Below, in pieces: positions 34,871-51,005 of a stretch of 64,000 nucleotides of DNA. The notes under the pieces were generated by a model that saw only the letters and a program-made list of their open reading frames with translations, did no database searches and had not been told where the DNA came from. Numbering within the stretch: position 1 is the stretch's first letter; the number at the start of each line of letters is the position of its first letter. Origin of the DNA: Latrodectus hesperus (taxonomy: Eukaryota; Arthropoda; Arachnida; Araneae; Theridiidae); contig CM075853.1 of assembly GCA_037975125.1 (NCBI GenBank), forward strand, positions 39,455,113-39,519,112. Reading direction: 5' to 3'. A program made the position numbers and the translations under genes.

Positions 34871-37800
34871 ACATGGAGATATTGATGAATTAATAGATTT
34901 CTCGAAAGGTTAAGGATGAAAGTGTGCTACGTTAATGTGTGTCGTATAAAGCAGATAAGTAAAGCAAATGATTTCACGTAGTTACAAAGCAGCCGTAATC
35001 ATAAAAAAGCAAATCGCCCCGTAAAATATTTTGACAAAATGTTTGTTATGTAATAATTGTTACTAACTTTAGATATGAAACACACCCACAAAAAATTTAT
35101 ACATGTATTTTTAATTAATTTTATTACAGTTTCCTTTTGTAAAGCACAAGTGTCCCATCACTTTTGTGAGACACTAGATTAAATGTTAAATTTGCATTGG
35201 CGTGCAAAATGAAGATAGATGTTTATTAACTTAAAATATGTTCTTAGCAGTCGTTCTTTATAAATGACACCATTGCAGTTGGTTATTTTCGTACCTAATT
35301 ATGTTCATTATAAGATAATTTTTGTTTTTAGATGTATTTTGAATTATTGCATAACACGTACAAAAGTTAATATTATATGAAGTTTTGAAATAGACTGGTT
35401 TATAGTAAGCATTTAGCTTTTTCTCTAGGTAGATTAAATTACAGTAATATGCTTTCAGCTGCATATGTCTACTGAAAGTTGCTGTTAAATAATAAATTTC
35501 ATAACTTTAAACCACGATCAAGTGACGTGGTTGATATTTGACTTGGGTGCACTTGTAACAACTTCCACACAATAGATTCAAATTTCCTTTTTTTTCACTT
35601 CTTCCAAATCTTGAGACCAACACCAACTTCTACAAATACTACCAGCTTTCAAATGTTGCGACTCACATGTTAAGATTAAATTTTTACTAGACTTCTTTAA
35701 TTATTTGAATAGAAATTATTATTGCTTATTATAGAAGTTATTATTGCTTAAGTGATGCTAATTTATTTTATAGTCATGCATATATTTTTAGGATATTGCT
35801 TCAATAAACTCATTGCTCAATTCTTTACTGAGATATAATTATATATGTATTCTCATTAAAAGCATACAGGACATTTATTGTTTTGCAGACGGCAAATCAA
35901 ATTATCGGTATTTGGAAAAATAATTGAAACTCAAATTTGAATTATTTGCTGTTTTTATTTAAATTGTATATGCTATTTTTTACTCCTCTATTACAATTAC
36001 ATAATTATTAGCTATTATTCCTAACATTGCACCAATAGTTGGTATTTAATACGGAAAAATATGTTGAACCAGAATTAGCGATTTAATTAATTCTTAAATT
36101 AATTTTCTGTAAAAATTTGCATGAAAGAATTTATAAAATTGTGATATAATTTTTTTCTGAAATTATGAGTTTAAAATGGATTTAAGAAATAAATTTACAA
36201 TATCAATTATGACAACAGTTAGTCGAGAAAGAAATGTTCCCCTGGCCATTTCGTGCTTCCAAGTGAACAGTTTATGAACAGCTGAATATTTTTTTAGTCA
36301 ATAAGAGCTGGAATTCTGGTTGTCACAATATTTGCTTGTAAGTTGTAAGAGCAACTGTAATTTTGAACAAAGCAGTTTTTTTATATGCATTGAAATATGA
36401 CAAAATTATTCTTATTAAATGGATTTATCTGACTTTTCACTAATTTTAGCTAGTATTGCATTTTTTTAGTGGAAATTAATAATTTAGTGCAATTAAGTTA
36501 GTCATTTTTATTACATTCTAACTAATTAAGAAACATGAGTCGAAGAAAAATATTGAGAACACATATAAAAAGTTTAATAAGTGTTTGTTGTCAAACTAAC
36601 GAAAAATCCATTCGAGTGGAAAAAATGAACATTTTTTAAATAGCAATGATGATACAAAGAAATTTCGTGAACACATCCAAACCGTTTTTGTTGCAAAATT
36701 ATATAAAAAATGTTCTCTGAAATGAAAACATAAATTAAAATAAATAAATTATGAACTTTTAAATATGCTTAATTTTAACTTCTGCATGACAATTTTAGTT
36801 ACTCTTGGTAAATAGAAAAATGTCCTACAAGTATATCATTTTAGAGGATAAGTCAGTACATAAATAATATTAAAAATAGAATTTTTTATGTTATTTATTT
36901 TCGAAGAAGCTATAATCTTTTTTTGCAAGCATAAAATTTGATGCAGCAAATCATTTTACTGGATGTTGTATGTGTGTTATTCATTTTTCCATGACTCTCT
37001 CCGTTTGCGATGGTATAAGGCCTAAAAGAGCGTGGCATTTATTACATTAACATTTCTTACTCAATTGGCAGGTGAATGCTCAGAATTGTCTTCCTTTCAG
37101 TAGTTCGCGGATTCAACTAACTGCTCAAATGTTGATTTTGTATGTGGTATTAATTTTAAATCGTGAGTTTCTGTTGTGTGTGTGTGATTCCGCTTTCGAG
37201 TAAGAAGATAACTATTGTTCAATTACTTATACAAAGCTTATTATCATTATTTCTATTTTTAACCTATTTCTTATCCAAAAGAGTAGAAATATATACAATC
37301 AAGCATATAATTTTTAATGATCTACAATTTTTTTAAATGTGAATGAGGATAAACATGTTGTGTGTTTTTTTAAAATATTTATAGCGTTATAGAATGTATC
37401 GCAGATTCAGGGTAAAAAAAGACATTTTTATAATCAGTTTGTTTTGGAAAAGCATTCCATAAAATCATTTTTACAATACTCTATTAGAATTTATGCATTT
37501 CCATTTACATCAAAGATCTTTATTGTTTATTTTAAGAATATGAATGATAAAAAAACTGGCAGCATATTTAATGAGTTAGTAGATTTGTGAAAGTTAACAA
37601 GAATATACAAAAAAATCTTTCAAAATTTTCCTAATCTTTTTCTGAAATTAAATTTTAAAAGAAGAAATAAAATAAGTAAAAATAATTAACAAAAGAAAAA
37701 ATTACAAGAAGCACTTATTATATTTCATTTTTATAATCGTTTTTAAATTGCTTTAAATATATAATAATAATATATTTTTAAAGCAAGTTAAAAACGAAGA

Positions 37801-38029
37801 ATATAATAGAAAATTTGGTGCTTCTTTTGCGATTTGAATGGTTATAAAATATAGAAATGACTATAGAAACGTTAGCTTAAAGTCTACATTTTTTCTGTAT
37901 TATAATTATTAAAAAACTGTAAAATATAAATACAATTTTTTTTGTAAAACTATAGAAAAATATATGTCTGAAAAACTGCAGAGAATGTGTGCAATAATGT
38001 AAAAAACTCATGGAAATAACATCGTAATA
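34871..38029. other. AT-rich DNA without recognised genes
   Basis: No gene or mobile element body was identified. The stretch about 35478-35556 is similar to 58876-58950 (see the repeat entry). The ORF at 35258-35464 (-) has no homology I can recognise. Confidence 0.55.
35478..35556. repeat. Dispersed repeat, copy 1
   Basis: 'aataaatttcataactttaa', 'accac' and then 'agtgacgtggttga' parallel 'aataaattactttgtaatttt', 'accac' and 'agtgacgaagttga' at 58876-58950. The shared order over about 75 bases suggests two members of one family, type unknown. Confidence 0.5.
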
Positions 38030-38155
38030 ATGGTTCTATTGCTTGGTTCCTACTTCTAAATTACGAAGTCTCCCAATAGCCAATTTCCACCTAATTGATA
38101 TAGCTTAACCTCTGGATTAGGTACAGGGAAATATGCTGGTGCAACAAGAACGACC
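38030..38155 (+). mobile_element. 3' fragment of family-1 SINE
   Basis: 'gcttggttcctacttctaaa' through 'aggtacagggaaatatgctg' and 'gtgcaacaa' matches the 3' half of the SINE at 32400-32705. The tRNA-like head is missing. Confidence 0.75.
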
Positions 38156-38761
<606 letters not shown>

Positions 38762-39292
38762 CTGCAAATAAACGTTTTTAATTTTTCACTATAAGTGGAT
38801 TTGATTCCCTTTTCTAACTAAATCAAATATTGACGTAATTAAGGACCAATGCAGTATCAAATGATTCATCTTATCTTTAATGCAGTATAAATCAACAAAA
38901 ATGATTAAATGAGTTACAAGTGTGCAAAATAATTTCTTTAATTGAATTGCTTTGATGAATTGTGTGGTAGGTTAATATAAAATAATGAAATTCATAGAAT
39001 TTATATTAAAATCAATAAAACTAAATGTGCGAAAAAAATGACTGTAAATTATCATAGTGTCATAGAAATATGTAGCAAGATTAAGAATTTTGCTGCAAAA
39101 TTCTGGATGCAGGTAATTAAATCTTTTAATAATAAAAAATAAACGTAATTTTACTTGGTTGAAATTATTTATCAATAAATAAATTGTTTCATTTAAAAAT
39201 TTAAGTTGTACAGCAATCGTTGAAAATATTTCAGTCTGATCAACAATCAGTACTATCACTGTATTTGCAATCACAGGCCACATTTCTGTGCA

Positions 39293-39294
<2 letters not shown>

Positions 39295-39383
<89 letters not shown>
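39295..39383. repeat. (TA)n array, about 89 bp
   Basis: Uninterrupted alternating TA. Open frames of alternating Ile-Tyr across it are artefacts. Confidence 0.98.
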
Positions 39384-41355
<1,972 letters not shown>

Positions 41356-41367
41356 ATACTTTTTTAA
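41356..41367. repeat. SINE target site duplication, left copy
   Basis: 'atacttttttaa', repeated exactly at 41651-41662. Confidence 0.85.
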
Positions 41368-41650
41368 TGTTGTTGTGGACGTGTGCCAGCTAGACTGGCA
41401 TTATGGGGTGCGCTGCTTCACTTTTCTAACTGAGCCGTAATTTGGTGTGGAGTCCGACTTCCTCATTACACACATGCCACAGGTACCCGTTTATAGGGTA
41501 GGCAACCATTCACAACCCATTCATACAAGGAAAGGACAAAGACAGGAGAGATAGATAGAGAAAGTACATCCATCCTCGAACTGGGATTCGAACCCAGGAC
41601 CTCCCTATCCACAGTCAGGCATGCTGACCACTAGACAAGTTGGGCGGCTT
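41368..41650 (-). mobile_element. tRNA-derived SINE, family 2 (possibly tRNA-His-like head)
   Basis: On the - strand the element starts 'GCCGCCCAACTTGTCTAGTG', with box A-like 'TAGTGGTCAGCATG' (about 41632-41619) and a perfect box B 'GGTTCGAATCC' (about 41597-41587). The region between could form an anticodon arm with GTG in the loop, which would suggest tRNA-His ancestry, but the stem is imperfect. The non-tRNA body runs to a (CAACA) tail at the left. Exact 12-bp duplications flank it. Confidence 0.88.
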
Positions 41651-41662
41651 ATACTTTTTTAA
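41651..41662. repeat. SINE target site duplication, right copy
   Basis: Exact copy of 41356-41367. Confidence 0.85.
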
Positions 41663-43444
41663 CAGATGACAAATACAAGCATACGACAATATATGTAATT
41701 TCGTAAGGACCATAATAATTAAATCATTATTATACATATATTTATTTAACACTATTTTTATAAGCACATGGGAATATTTTATTGAAGTTAAATTCAGACC
41801 GACTTGAGAAGGATGGCTACAATCGCTTTTGATTTATGATTGTTCCAGTGACGTGGTCATGGGAATATAATGGTAAATGACAGCAGTTCTTTTCCATTTT
41901 TCTCGGTGTGATATTCTTAGTTGTGATGTTTAGCGTTTATTTACTATGAGGTATAGAGTAAATTTAAGGAAAATAGGCCAGCAAAATTGTCTTGACAAAT
42001 ATTCGAAAGAAAACATGAATATAGTCGCCATTTGTTCCATGCGTTTTATTCCCTCATTATCATATGCTCACACAGCGTGAGAAAATTGGTTATTCAAAAT
42101 AGGTTGTCCATTACATACACAACCAAGCTGAAATGAATTCTACATTTTGAATGAAAAATTAACTTTCTGAACGTTCTTTTATTAGGGAAAGCACAAAATA
42201 TGCAGTGAAAATAATGGTGATATCATTATATTTTGATTTTTGCAGAAATATACTTTTTTTTTTTAAAAAAAATTACATTTATATTAAGTTTACACATAAA
42301 AAAATTTTACTATCACAGTTGAAAAATACAAGACGCATTAAACTTTTCTAGAAAAGCCATAGGCAGAAAATTATATCTTTATAAATTTTTATTTCAAATC
42401 TTTAAATCAAATATTTAAAATTAAAAAAAGCAAGATAATGAAATTTTTATCCTCAAGAGAATAGTTAAATTCACGAAAAAACAATAACTCTTAAAAATTG
42501 AGTACACAATAAGAAAATTAATTTCATAGTTATTGCATTTTTTATATTTTATACAATATGTGTGTATATTTAAGGCTTCTTTCTATTTACACTTAAGCTT
42601 CTTGCTAAAGTTAATTTAAAACATCTAAAACTTTATAAAGATCTAAAATTTGTCTAGTTAATCTAAAAATTTAGCCTAAAAACATGGCCTGGTGACCATG
42701 ACTTTGACTTCTCTTGAGGATACATAATAGACGAAAGCGCCTTCATCGATGTGTTCAATGATGAGTATGGACACTGGAATGCGTAGCATCGTGTTTTTAA
42801 ATGAATCCTATTAATAACATCGTTGATCCTATCCATGTTTGGCGATATTGTTTTTTTTTTTTGGATCACGAGAGGCATAATTCAGTTAAGTATTTTCATC
42901 ACCTTTCTACTTGAATATGTCACATGTTACTGTAGAGCAAAGTTCATGTAATTTTAGAGAAATCGAATTTCAAAATTTATGGGCATTTTGACACTGCATT
43001 GTGGATAACATAATACTGTTTTAAGGGATTTAATATCCTCCGCATAAATTGCCTTAACACTGAGCTGAAACTGGGAGGGTTTTGCAAAGCTAGTGGGCTG
43101 TATGAGTGTGTCGCAAGGTGGAATATTAGGTAAACGTATGAGCAACCCTCCTTATATATTGCATGCAGAGGACAAAAGCGCAATATCCATCTTCCAATGT
43201 TCAAGAGTGGTCATGACAGACCCCGGTATCTAATGTTCCGATGAGTACTGTCTTACTATTAAAAATGTTTATGTAATATGACCGTAAAATGCAATGAACA
43301 TAAATTGGGAGGATCAAAAAAAAGCTACAGTTTTTCTGAATATTTTCTTCAAAAGCAATTCATAACAAGTGAATGATTGTAAAATGAGTAATTTTATTTT
43401 CATAAACTCAATATTACCCCTTATTTTTTTTAAATCAACATAAA
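41663..43444. other. Unassigned DNA with a coding-like relic on the - strand
   Basis: Most is AT-rich and empty. Between about 43205 and 42660, the - strand keeps several long overlapping frames (43204-42977, 43145-42954, 42878-42663) and is less AT-rich than its surroundings. They could be pieces of one decayed coding sequence, but I cannot assign a family. Confidence 0.35.
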
Positions 43445-43446
43445 TA

Positions 43447-44853
43447 CACTACTGGCCATTAAAATTGCTACACCAGGAAAGCAGCACACCACACACGTGA
43501 AATTTGTATGACAGGTAGAACTTGCTGTGATATGCAGAGGATTAGATTTTCAGCGCATTCATACAAAGCAGGCGACAGTAGCGACATCTACAATGTGTAT
43601 AAAACCAGAGATTTGACAGTAGTTTTCTCATACTCAATTTCCGTTTCAACGTTGTTTTCGGCAAAGAAAGTTGTTGTAATGCCTCGTGTAAGAAGAAGAA
43701 ATGCCTATCAGCACGTGTCTGACTTTGATCGAGGAAGGATTATAGCCTACCGGGATTGCGGTTTATCGTACCGCAATATTGCTGCTCGCGTCGGTCGAGA
43801 CCCCATGACTGTTAGCAGAATATGGAATCGATGGGTTCAGGACAATCACACGGAACGTCATGCAGGATCTCAGCGACCCCCATCACTAACAGCAGAGAAG
43901 ACAGACATCTTATCCGCATGGTCACAAGGGATCGTACAGCCACGTCACGAACCCTGAGTCGAGAAATGGAGTCACTTGCAAGGCAACAAGTTTCTGCTCG
44001 AACAGTTCGACGACGTTTGCAGCAACATGGATTGTCTGCATGGCGACCATGGCTTCGGCTACCATTGATGCTGTGTCACAGACAGGAGCGCCTTCAATGG
44101 TGTGATCAGCGACGAACCTGGACGCGAGAATGACATCACGTCATCTTTACAGATGAATCTCGGTTCTGTATGCAGGACCATGATGGCCTCATCCATGTTT
44201 GGAGGCATCGTGGAGAACGCGCATTGCCAGCTTGCATTGGACATCGCCATAATGGCCAATCTACTGGAGTGATGGTATGGGGTGCCATTGGATACACGTC
44301 TCGATCACCTCTGGTTCGCATTACTGGCACTTTAAACAGCAACCGTTACATTTCCGATGTGTTAAGGCCCGTGGCTCTGCCCTATCTTCGAGACCTCCCT
44401 AATGCTTTGTTTCAACAGAATAATGCACGACCGCATGTTACCCGTACTGTTCCGAACTTTCTTGATACAGAACAGGTTCGACTGTTACCTCGGCCAGCAC
44501 GTTCTCCTGATCTGTCACCAATTGAGAACGTGTGGTCAATGGTTGCCGAGCGATTGGCACGCCATCACTCACCATCTACTATTGTCGATGAACTGTTGCT
44601 TAGTGTTGAAGCTGCCTGGACTGAGATCCCCGTAAATGCCATACAATCTCTGTTTGACTCCATGCCTAGACGGATAAATGCTGTTATTGCAGCCAGAGGT
44701 GGCTGTTCTGGGTACTGATTTCTCAAGATCTATACATCCTAATTTCCTGTAAATCTAATCACTTGTTCTTTCCACTATAATGTATGTGTCCAATAAATAT
44801 CGTTCTGTTATTTGCATTCCTTCTTGGTGTAGCAATTTTAATGGCCAGTAGTG
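43447..44853 (+). mobile_element. Tc1-like DNA transposon, complete ends, inactive
   Basis: A 1407-bp element flanked by TA dinucleotides (43445-43446 and 44854-44855). Its 29-bp terminal inverted repeats (43447-43475 and 44825-44853, beginning 'CACTACTGGCCATTAAAATT') are perfect complements. It encloses one transposase gene (43679-44718), broken by a frameshift and a stop. The intact ends suggest fairly recent activity compared with the other relics here. Confidence 0.95.
43679..44718 (+). pseudogene. Tc1-like (DD34E) transposase, disrupted
   Basis: Starts at ATG 43679, 'MPRVRRRNAYQHVSDFDRGR'. The N-terminal helix-turn-helix region includes 'CGLSYRNIAARVGRDPMTVS' and 'RIWNRW'. A frameshift lies near 43890-43920, where the reading passes from the first frame into 'TSRTLSREMESLARQQVSAR'. 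An in-frame TGA at 44131-44133 sits just before 'IFTDESRFC', in a place where relatives have Trp. The catalytic site is Asp in 'FTDESRF', Glu in 'SPDLSPIENVW', and between them 'FQQNNARPH', where Asn replaces the second catalytic Asp of the usual QQDNARPH. The spacing from that residue to the Glu is 34, the Tc1 pattern. It cannot encode an active enzyme as it stands. Confidence 0.92.
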
Positions 44854-44855
44854 TA

Positions 44856-44984
44856 TATTCACCAAAATTGCACAGTATTTTTGGGTTGTTAAGCAACAAT
44901 ATAATGAAGTGGGAATGATTCACGCAAAGAAATTTTACTGGATGTAATTTGTTTGTAAACAGGTGATTGTATATACAATTATCT

Positions 44985-44988
<4 letters not shown>
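44856..44988. other. Short spacer between Tc1-like element and TA array
   Basis: 133 bases with no recognised feature. Confidence 0.5.

Positions 44989-45062
<74 letters not shown>
44989..45062. repeat. (TA)n array, about 74 bp, abutting a mariner-like element
   Basis: Alternating TA runs straight into the left terminal repeat at 45063. Confidence 0.97.
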
Positions 45063-45066
<4 letters not shown>

Positions 45067-46064
45067 ATGATTCTAAATTGCTTTTACAAATTAAAAGGGA
45101 TGATAGTACCAATCCATACAAACAATAATTACATAGAAACATAGGGTCGCATTCCATTTTGAAAGGCAGAAAAGAGGAAAGTAGAAACGCATCAAGAATC
45201 TATCACGAATTAACCGTATGCAAATTTCCACAGAGAAGAAGCAGCATTTTGCTCTTATTGGTTACCGGAGAAATCCAATCAGAGTGAGACGTTTTCCTTT
45301 AAAAACGCAAGCAACACGTTTGGTCTGCCAACAATGCCCACTGTACAGCCCCTCGCAGAAACCAGCAGAAATTTTCTGTGAACAACTGGGCTGGTATCCT
45401 TGGTCATTTCTTGGTAGGCCCTTACATCGTGTCTGACCGTTTGACCTGCGCAACATACCGTATCTTCATGGAACAAGTGCTTCCCAGTTTACTGCAGGCT
45501 GTTCCACTCCCTATCTTGAGAGACATGTGGTTTATGCACGATTGAGCCGCAGCACATTTTCCCATCACGGTCTGTAACTTTTGGAAAGTCACATATCTCG
45601 CACGATAGATTGAACATAGTGGACCTGTGGCTTGGCCTCCTCTCTCACCAGACCTCAACCCACTGGATTTTTTTCTTCTGTGGGCACATGAAATCTTTAC
45701 GAGATGGCTGTAGACTCAACTGAAGATCTCGTGTTGCCGCGGACAAAATTAATACGCCACGAGGAATCTTCGAGAGAGTGCGACTGTCGTTCCTTCGCCG
45801 GTGTGAACTGTGCAACGACACACATGGGCAGCATTTTAAGCGTTTGCTGTAAAAGTTTTTTCTAAACAATAAATATGATTGTGAAACTTTTGGATTATTC
45901 ATTCGCTTATCCGACATGGTTGTAAGTGTTGGGCAAGCAAGGTCAGGTGAGAATTCCTCTTTTCTGCTTCTCAGAGTGGAATGCGACCCTATGATACAAC
46001 GTAATTATTGTTTGTATGGATAGGTATCCCTCTTAATTTCTTAAAACAATTTAGAATCATCCTG
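45063..46064 (+). mobile_element. Mariner/Tc1-superfamily relic with long (about 110 bp) terminal inverted repeats
   Basis: The left end 'TAGGATGATTCTAAATTG' (from 45063) is mirrored by the right end, which reads 'CAGGATGATTCTAAATTG' inward from 46064. The similarity continues for about 110 bases (to about 45178 and from about 45955), including 'CATACAAACAATAATTAC' and 'ATAGGGTCGCATTCCA'. TA flanks both sides. Inside, + strand frames between about 45240 and 45850 decode to a degenerate DDE transposase: 'IFMEQVLPSLLQAVPLPILR' and 'DMWFMHD' (second Asp), then 'VAWPPLSPDLNPLDFFL' (third acidic position is Asp, 'NPLD'). It has several stops and frameshifts and is of the DUF4817-associated type common in arthropods. 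Confidence 0.85.
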
Positions 46065-46066
46065 TA

Positions 46067-48819
<2,753 letters not shown>

Positions 48820-49320
48820 GAATTTTCAAAAGTGAATATCCTTCCTTTCTTGAAATTCGTCAACTAGAAGCTGTGCGTGGTTTCCCATTTCCTTTCATTG
48901 AAATAAACTCAGCGCAAACTGAGCTTTTAATAAGGCTAATACAAGACCTCATCACTGTACCTTACAGCAGTCACACTACCTCTATCAAAAAACATGAACG
49001 TGAGTACAGCAATTGAACATGATGCCTGGCTATTAAGCCTCCACCGCCATAATGGTCGTTTTCACGGATGTTGGAGGATAGGTATTAGGTCCCTGGTTCT
49101 CTCCATCTGCAGGGATCTGTGGTTAGGCTAAATGGGACTCATGAGTGAAGAGAACGACCACCCATGGAGCCATAGTCGAAACTTTAGGCTCTTTGCACCA
49201 TGATAAACGAACTTTCCTATGCATAAAAGTGAGCGAGACGCAAGTCGTAGATCTTCATGCAAACAACCCTCTCTCATGAAGTCTTCTGGAAACAGTTGAA
49301 ACTCGGGAATGAAGATATCA
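48820..49320 (-). pseudogene. Tc1-like transposase relic
   Basis: On the - strand, the stretch from about 49260 down to 48830 reads as a broken Tc1 catalytic domain: 'VRLSWCKEPKVSTMAPWVVV' and 'LFTHESHLA' (usual LFTDESRF; first catalytic Asp changed to His), then 'PGIMFNCCTHVHVF' (usual GxxxxGRTPLHVF) and near the left end 'QLLVDEFQERK'. At least five stops occur. The second Asp and the Glu region lie outside or are lost, and no terminal repeats were seen. The + strand ORF at 49257-49466 is unrelated noise over this relic and the next SINE. Confidence 0.75.
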
Positions 49321-49345
49321 ACAATATTATGACCTCCATTTCTAT

Positions 49346-49629
49346 TATGGGAAGCTCGGTGGCATATAGTGGTAGCGTTTCTCGCTCCATACAGGTCCGA
49401 GATTCGATTCTTGGGCTGGGCAACGTCGACTCAGCTTTTCATCCCTTCAGTGGGTCGATAAACTGAGTACCAAAAGCATGCTTGTGAACTAAACCCTGAG
49501 GGTTTCATGTTAGGCTGACCACTATACGGGACATAGTTTGCACCCCAGGGACTCTCGGTCAAGAAAACAGAGATGGGCACTGTAGGCTTTGGCTCACATG
49601 GGCAGTCGTGGCTCAGAATTTAGATTAGT
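49346..49629 (+). mobile_element. tRNA-derived SINE, family 3 (tRNA-Gly-like head)
   Basis: The head 'GCATATAGTGGTAGCGTTTC' with 'TCGC' resembles box A and the following bases of tRNA-Gly (TGGTAGxATTCTCGC); box B is 'GAGATTCGATTCTTGG' at about 49410-49425. The body runs to about 49620. An 8-base direct repeat 'atttctat' (49338-49345 and 49630-49637) is a likely target duplication. The sequence is unrelated to SINE families 1 and 2 in the body. Confidence 0.7.
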
Positions 49630-49637
49630 ATTTCTAT

Positions 49638-50817
49638 ATTGGTTTGAAAATATATGGATAAAAAGAGAATAGTTTCAAATTGTATTTTACTTTGAACTCA
49701 TTGGAAACCAAATTTCAGATAGCCAACTTGTCCAGTTTTGTACAAACTTTTAGAAATAAGGCAAATTAATATAAGAGAAGTATTGATGAATGCGTTCGGA
49801 TTAAGAGTAATCTGCTCAGATTTTTATTTGGATTTGTTTGAAATTTTTTCGTGAACATATATTTCCCTCATAAACGCATATCTTATATTTATTCTTAATA
49901 TAATAAATTCGTTTATGGATTAAAAATGCATATATTTATAAACAATTATTTGTTTTGATGCTTCATTTTAGAATACATAAATTTATTAGTACGTTTTTAT
50001 TTGAATGGAATAGTAGATTATCTTTTATCTTTAGCGTAGTTGGCGCCTGTGTTGCGGAATAAATATCAAGCCTAAATAAAAAACATTGAATTTGGCCTGA
50101 AAATTTTGACTGATTTGGATCTCTAATTTGGATACTTCCAATAATATAGAGCAAATATATTTAGTATATTAGTAAATATTGCATAAAATATAGTTTAAAT
50201 ATCTTATTGTTCATAATTTAATAATAAAATTTATGGAGAATTCCTTATTATTTTTTTTTCAGGAACAGAAATGCTGCTTACAGTGTCATAAATTTTCTTC
50301 AATATTCTGATATTCAGATAACTTTTTATTACGAAAGGAAGACATTAAATCCTTTGCGCAAATGCAATGAAATTTTAATTCGAGAAAATATCCATACTTA
50401 AAAACTATTAAGCAATTTCATTTTTAATAGAAATGTATTTTATTTTTGCGTTAGTTTAACAAATTTCCTGTTAGGAGTGTTAATTTAAGAAATTTTGCAT
50501 ATCGCAAATATAAAATGGAATCATTTTTGAAAGTTTAAAAATTATAAGTATTTGCGTGATTCTTACAGAAATGTACATTAAGTACTCTATTCATTGGGAT
50601 CAAGTCTATTGAAGACTAATAGAATTTAATGTTTAGAAATATTTCTGTGCTCAGACAGTGTGATGGGGACTAGAAATTTTTTTTGAAAAGACAGTTTTAC
50701 AAATTCGCAAGATGATTTGGATTTTAATAAAATGGTAATGCTAAGAAGAGTTAAAAAATGTAAAACCAAAGGAAATAAATAGAAAATATTTATAATATAT
50801 ATAAATAATAATAATTA

Positions 50818-50819
<2 letters not shown>
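49638..50819. other. AT-rich DNA without recognised genes
   Basis: No coding, RNA or mobile feature could be supported. Confidence 0.55.

Positions 50820-50878
<59 letters not shown>
50820..50878. repeat. (TA)n array, about 59 bp
   Basis: Alternating TA, immediately left of a strong inverted repeat. Confidence 0.97.
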
Positions 50879-50881
<3 letters not shown>

Positions 50882-50946
50882 GCACTGCACACATGGCATC
50901 TGTGATTGGTTATTCAACGTCGACACAGATGGCAGGTGTGCAGTGC
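50882..50946. repeat. 23-bp inverted repeat (21/23 paired) upstream of a Tc1-like relic
   Basis: 50882-50904 pairs with 50924-50946 ('gcactgcacac' with 'gtgtgcagtgc', 'catctgtg' with 'cacagatg'), two mismatches, 19-base loop. It may be part of the left end of the adjacent Tc1-like element or an independent foldback. Confidence 0.85.
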
Positions 50947-51005
50947 AGTGTTGAGCGTTTATAAAGCGTGTGTGAGGCTCATAAAACATTGCAATCATTG
51001 ACATA

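Noticed and set aside
41587..41650. Possible functional tRNA gene (- strand)
   Set aside because: It has box A and box B, but the anticodon and acceptor stems do not pair well and it is continuous with a SINE body flanked by target duplications. It is a SINE head.
44059..44342. Two - strand ORFs over the Tc1-like element
   Set aside because: Shadows of the + strand transposase, which has the conserved DDE motifs.
49360..49430. Possible tRNA-Gly gene
   Set aside because: Divergent box B, no closed acceptor stem, and fused to a SINE body.
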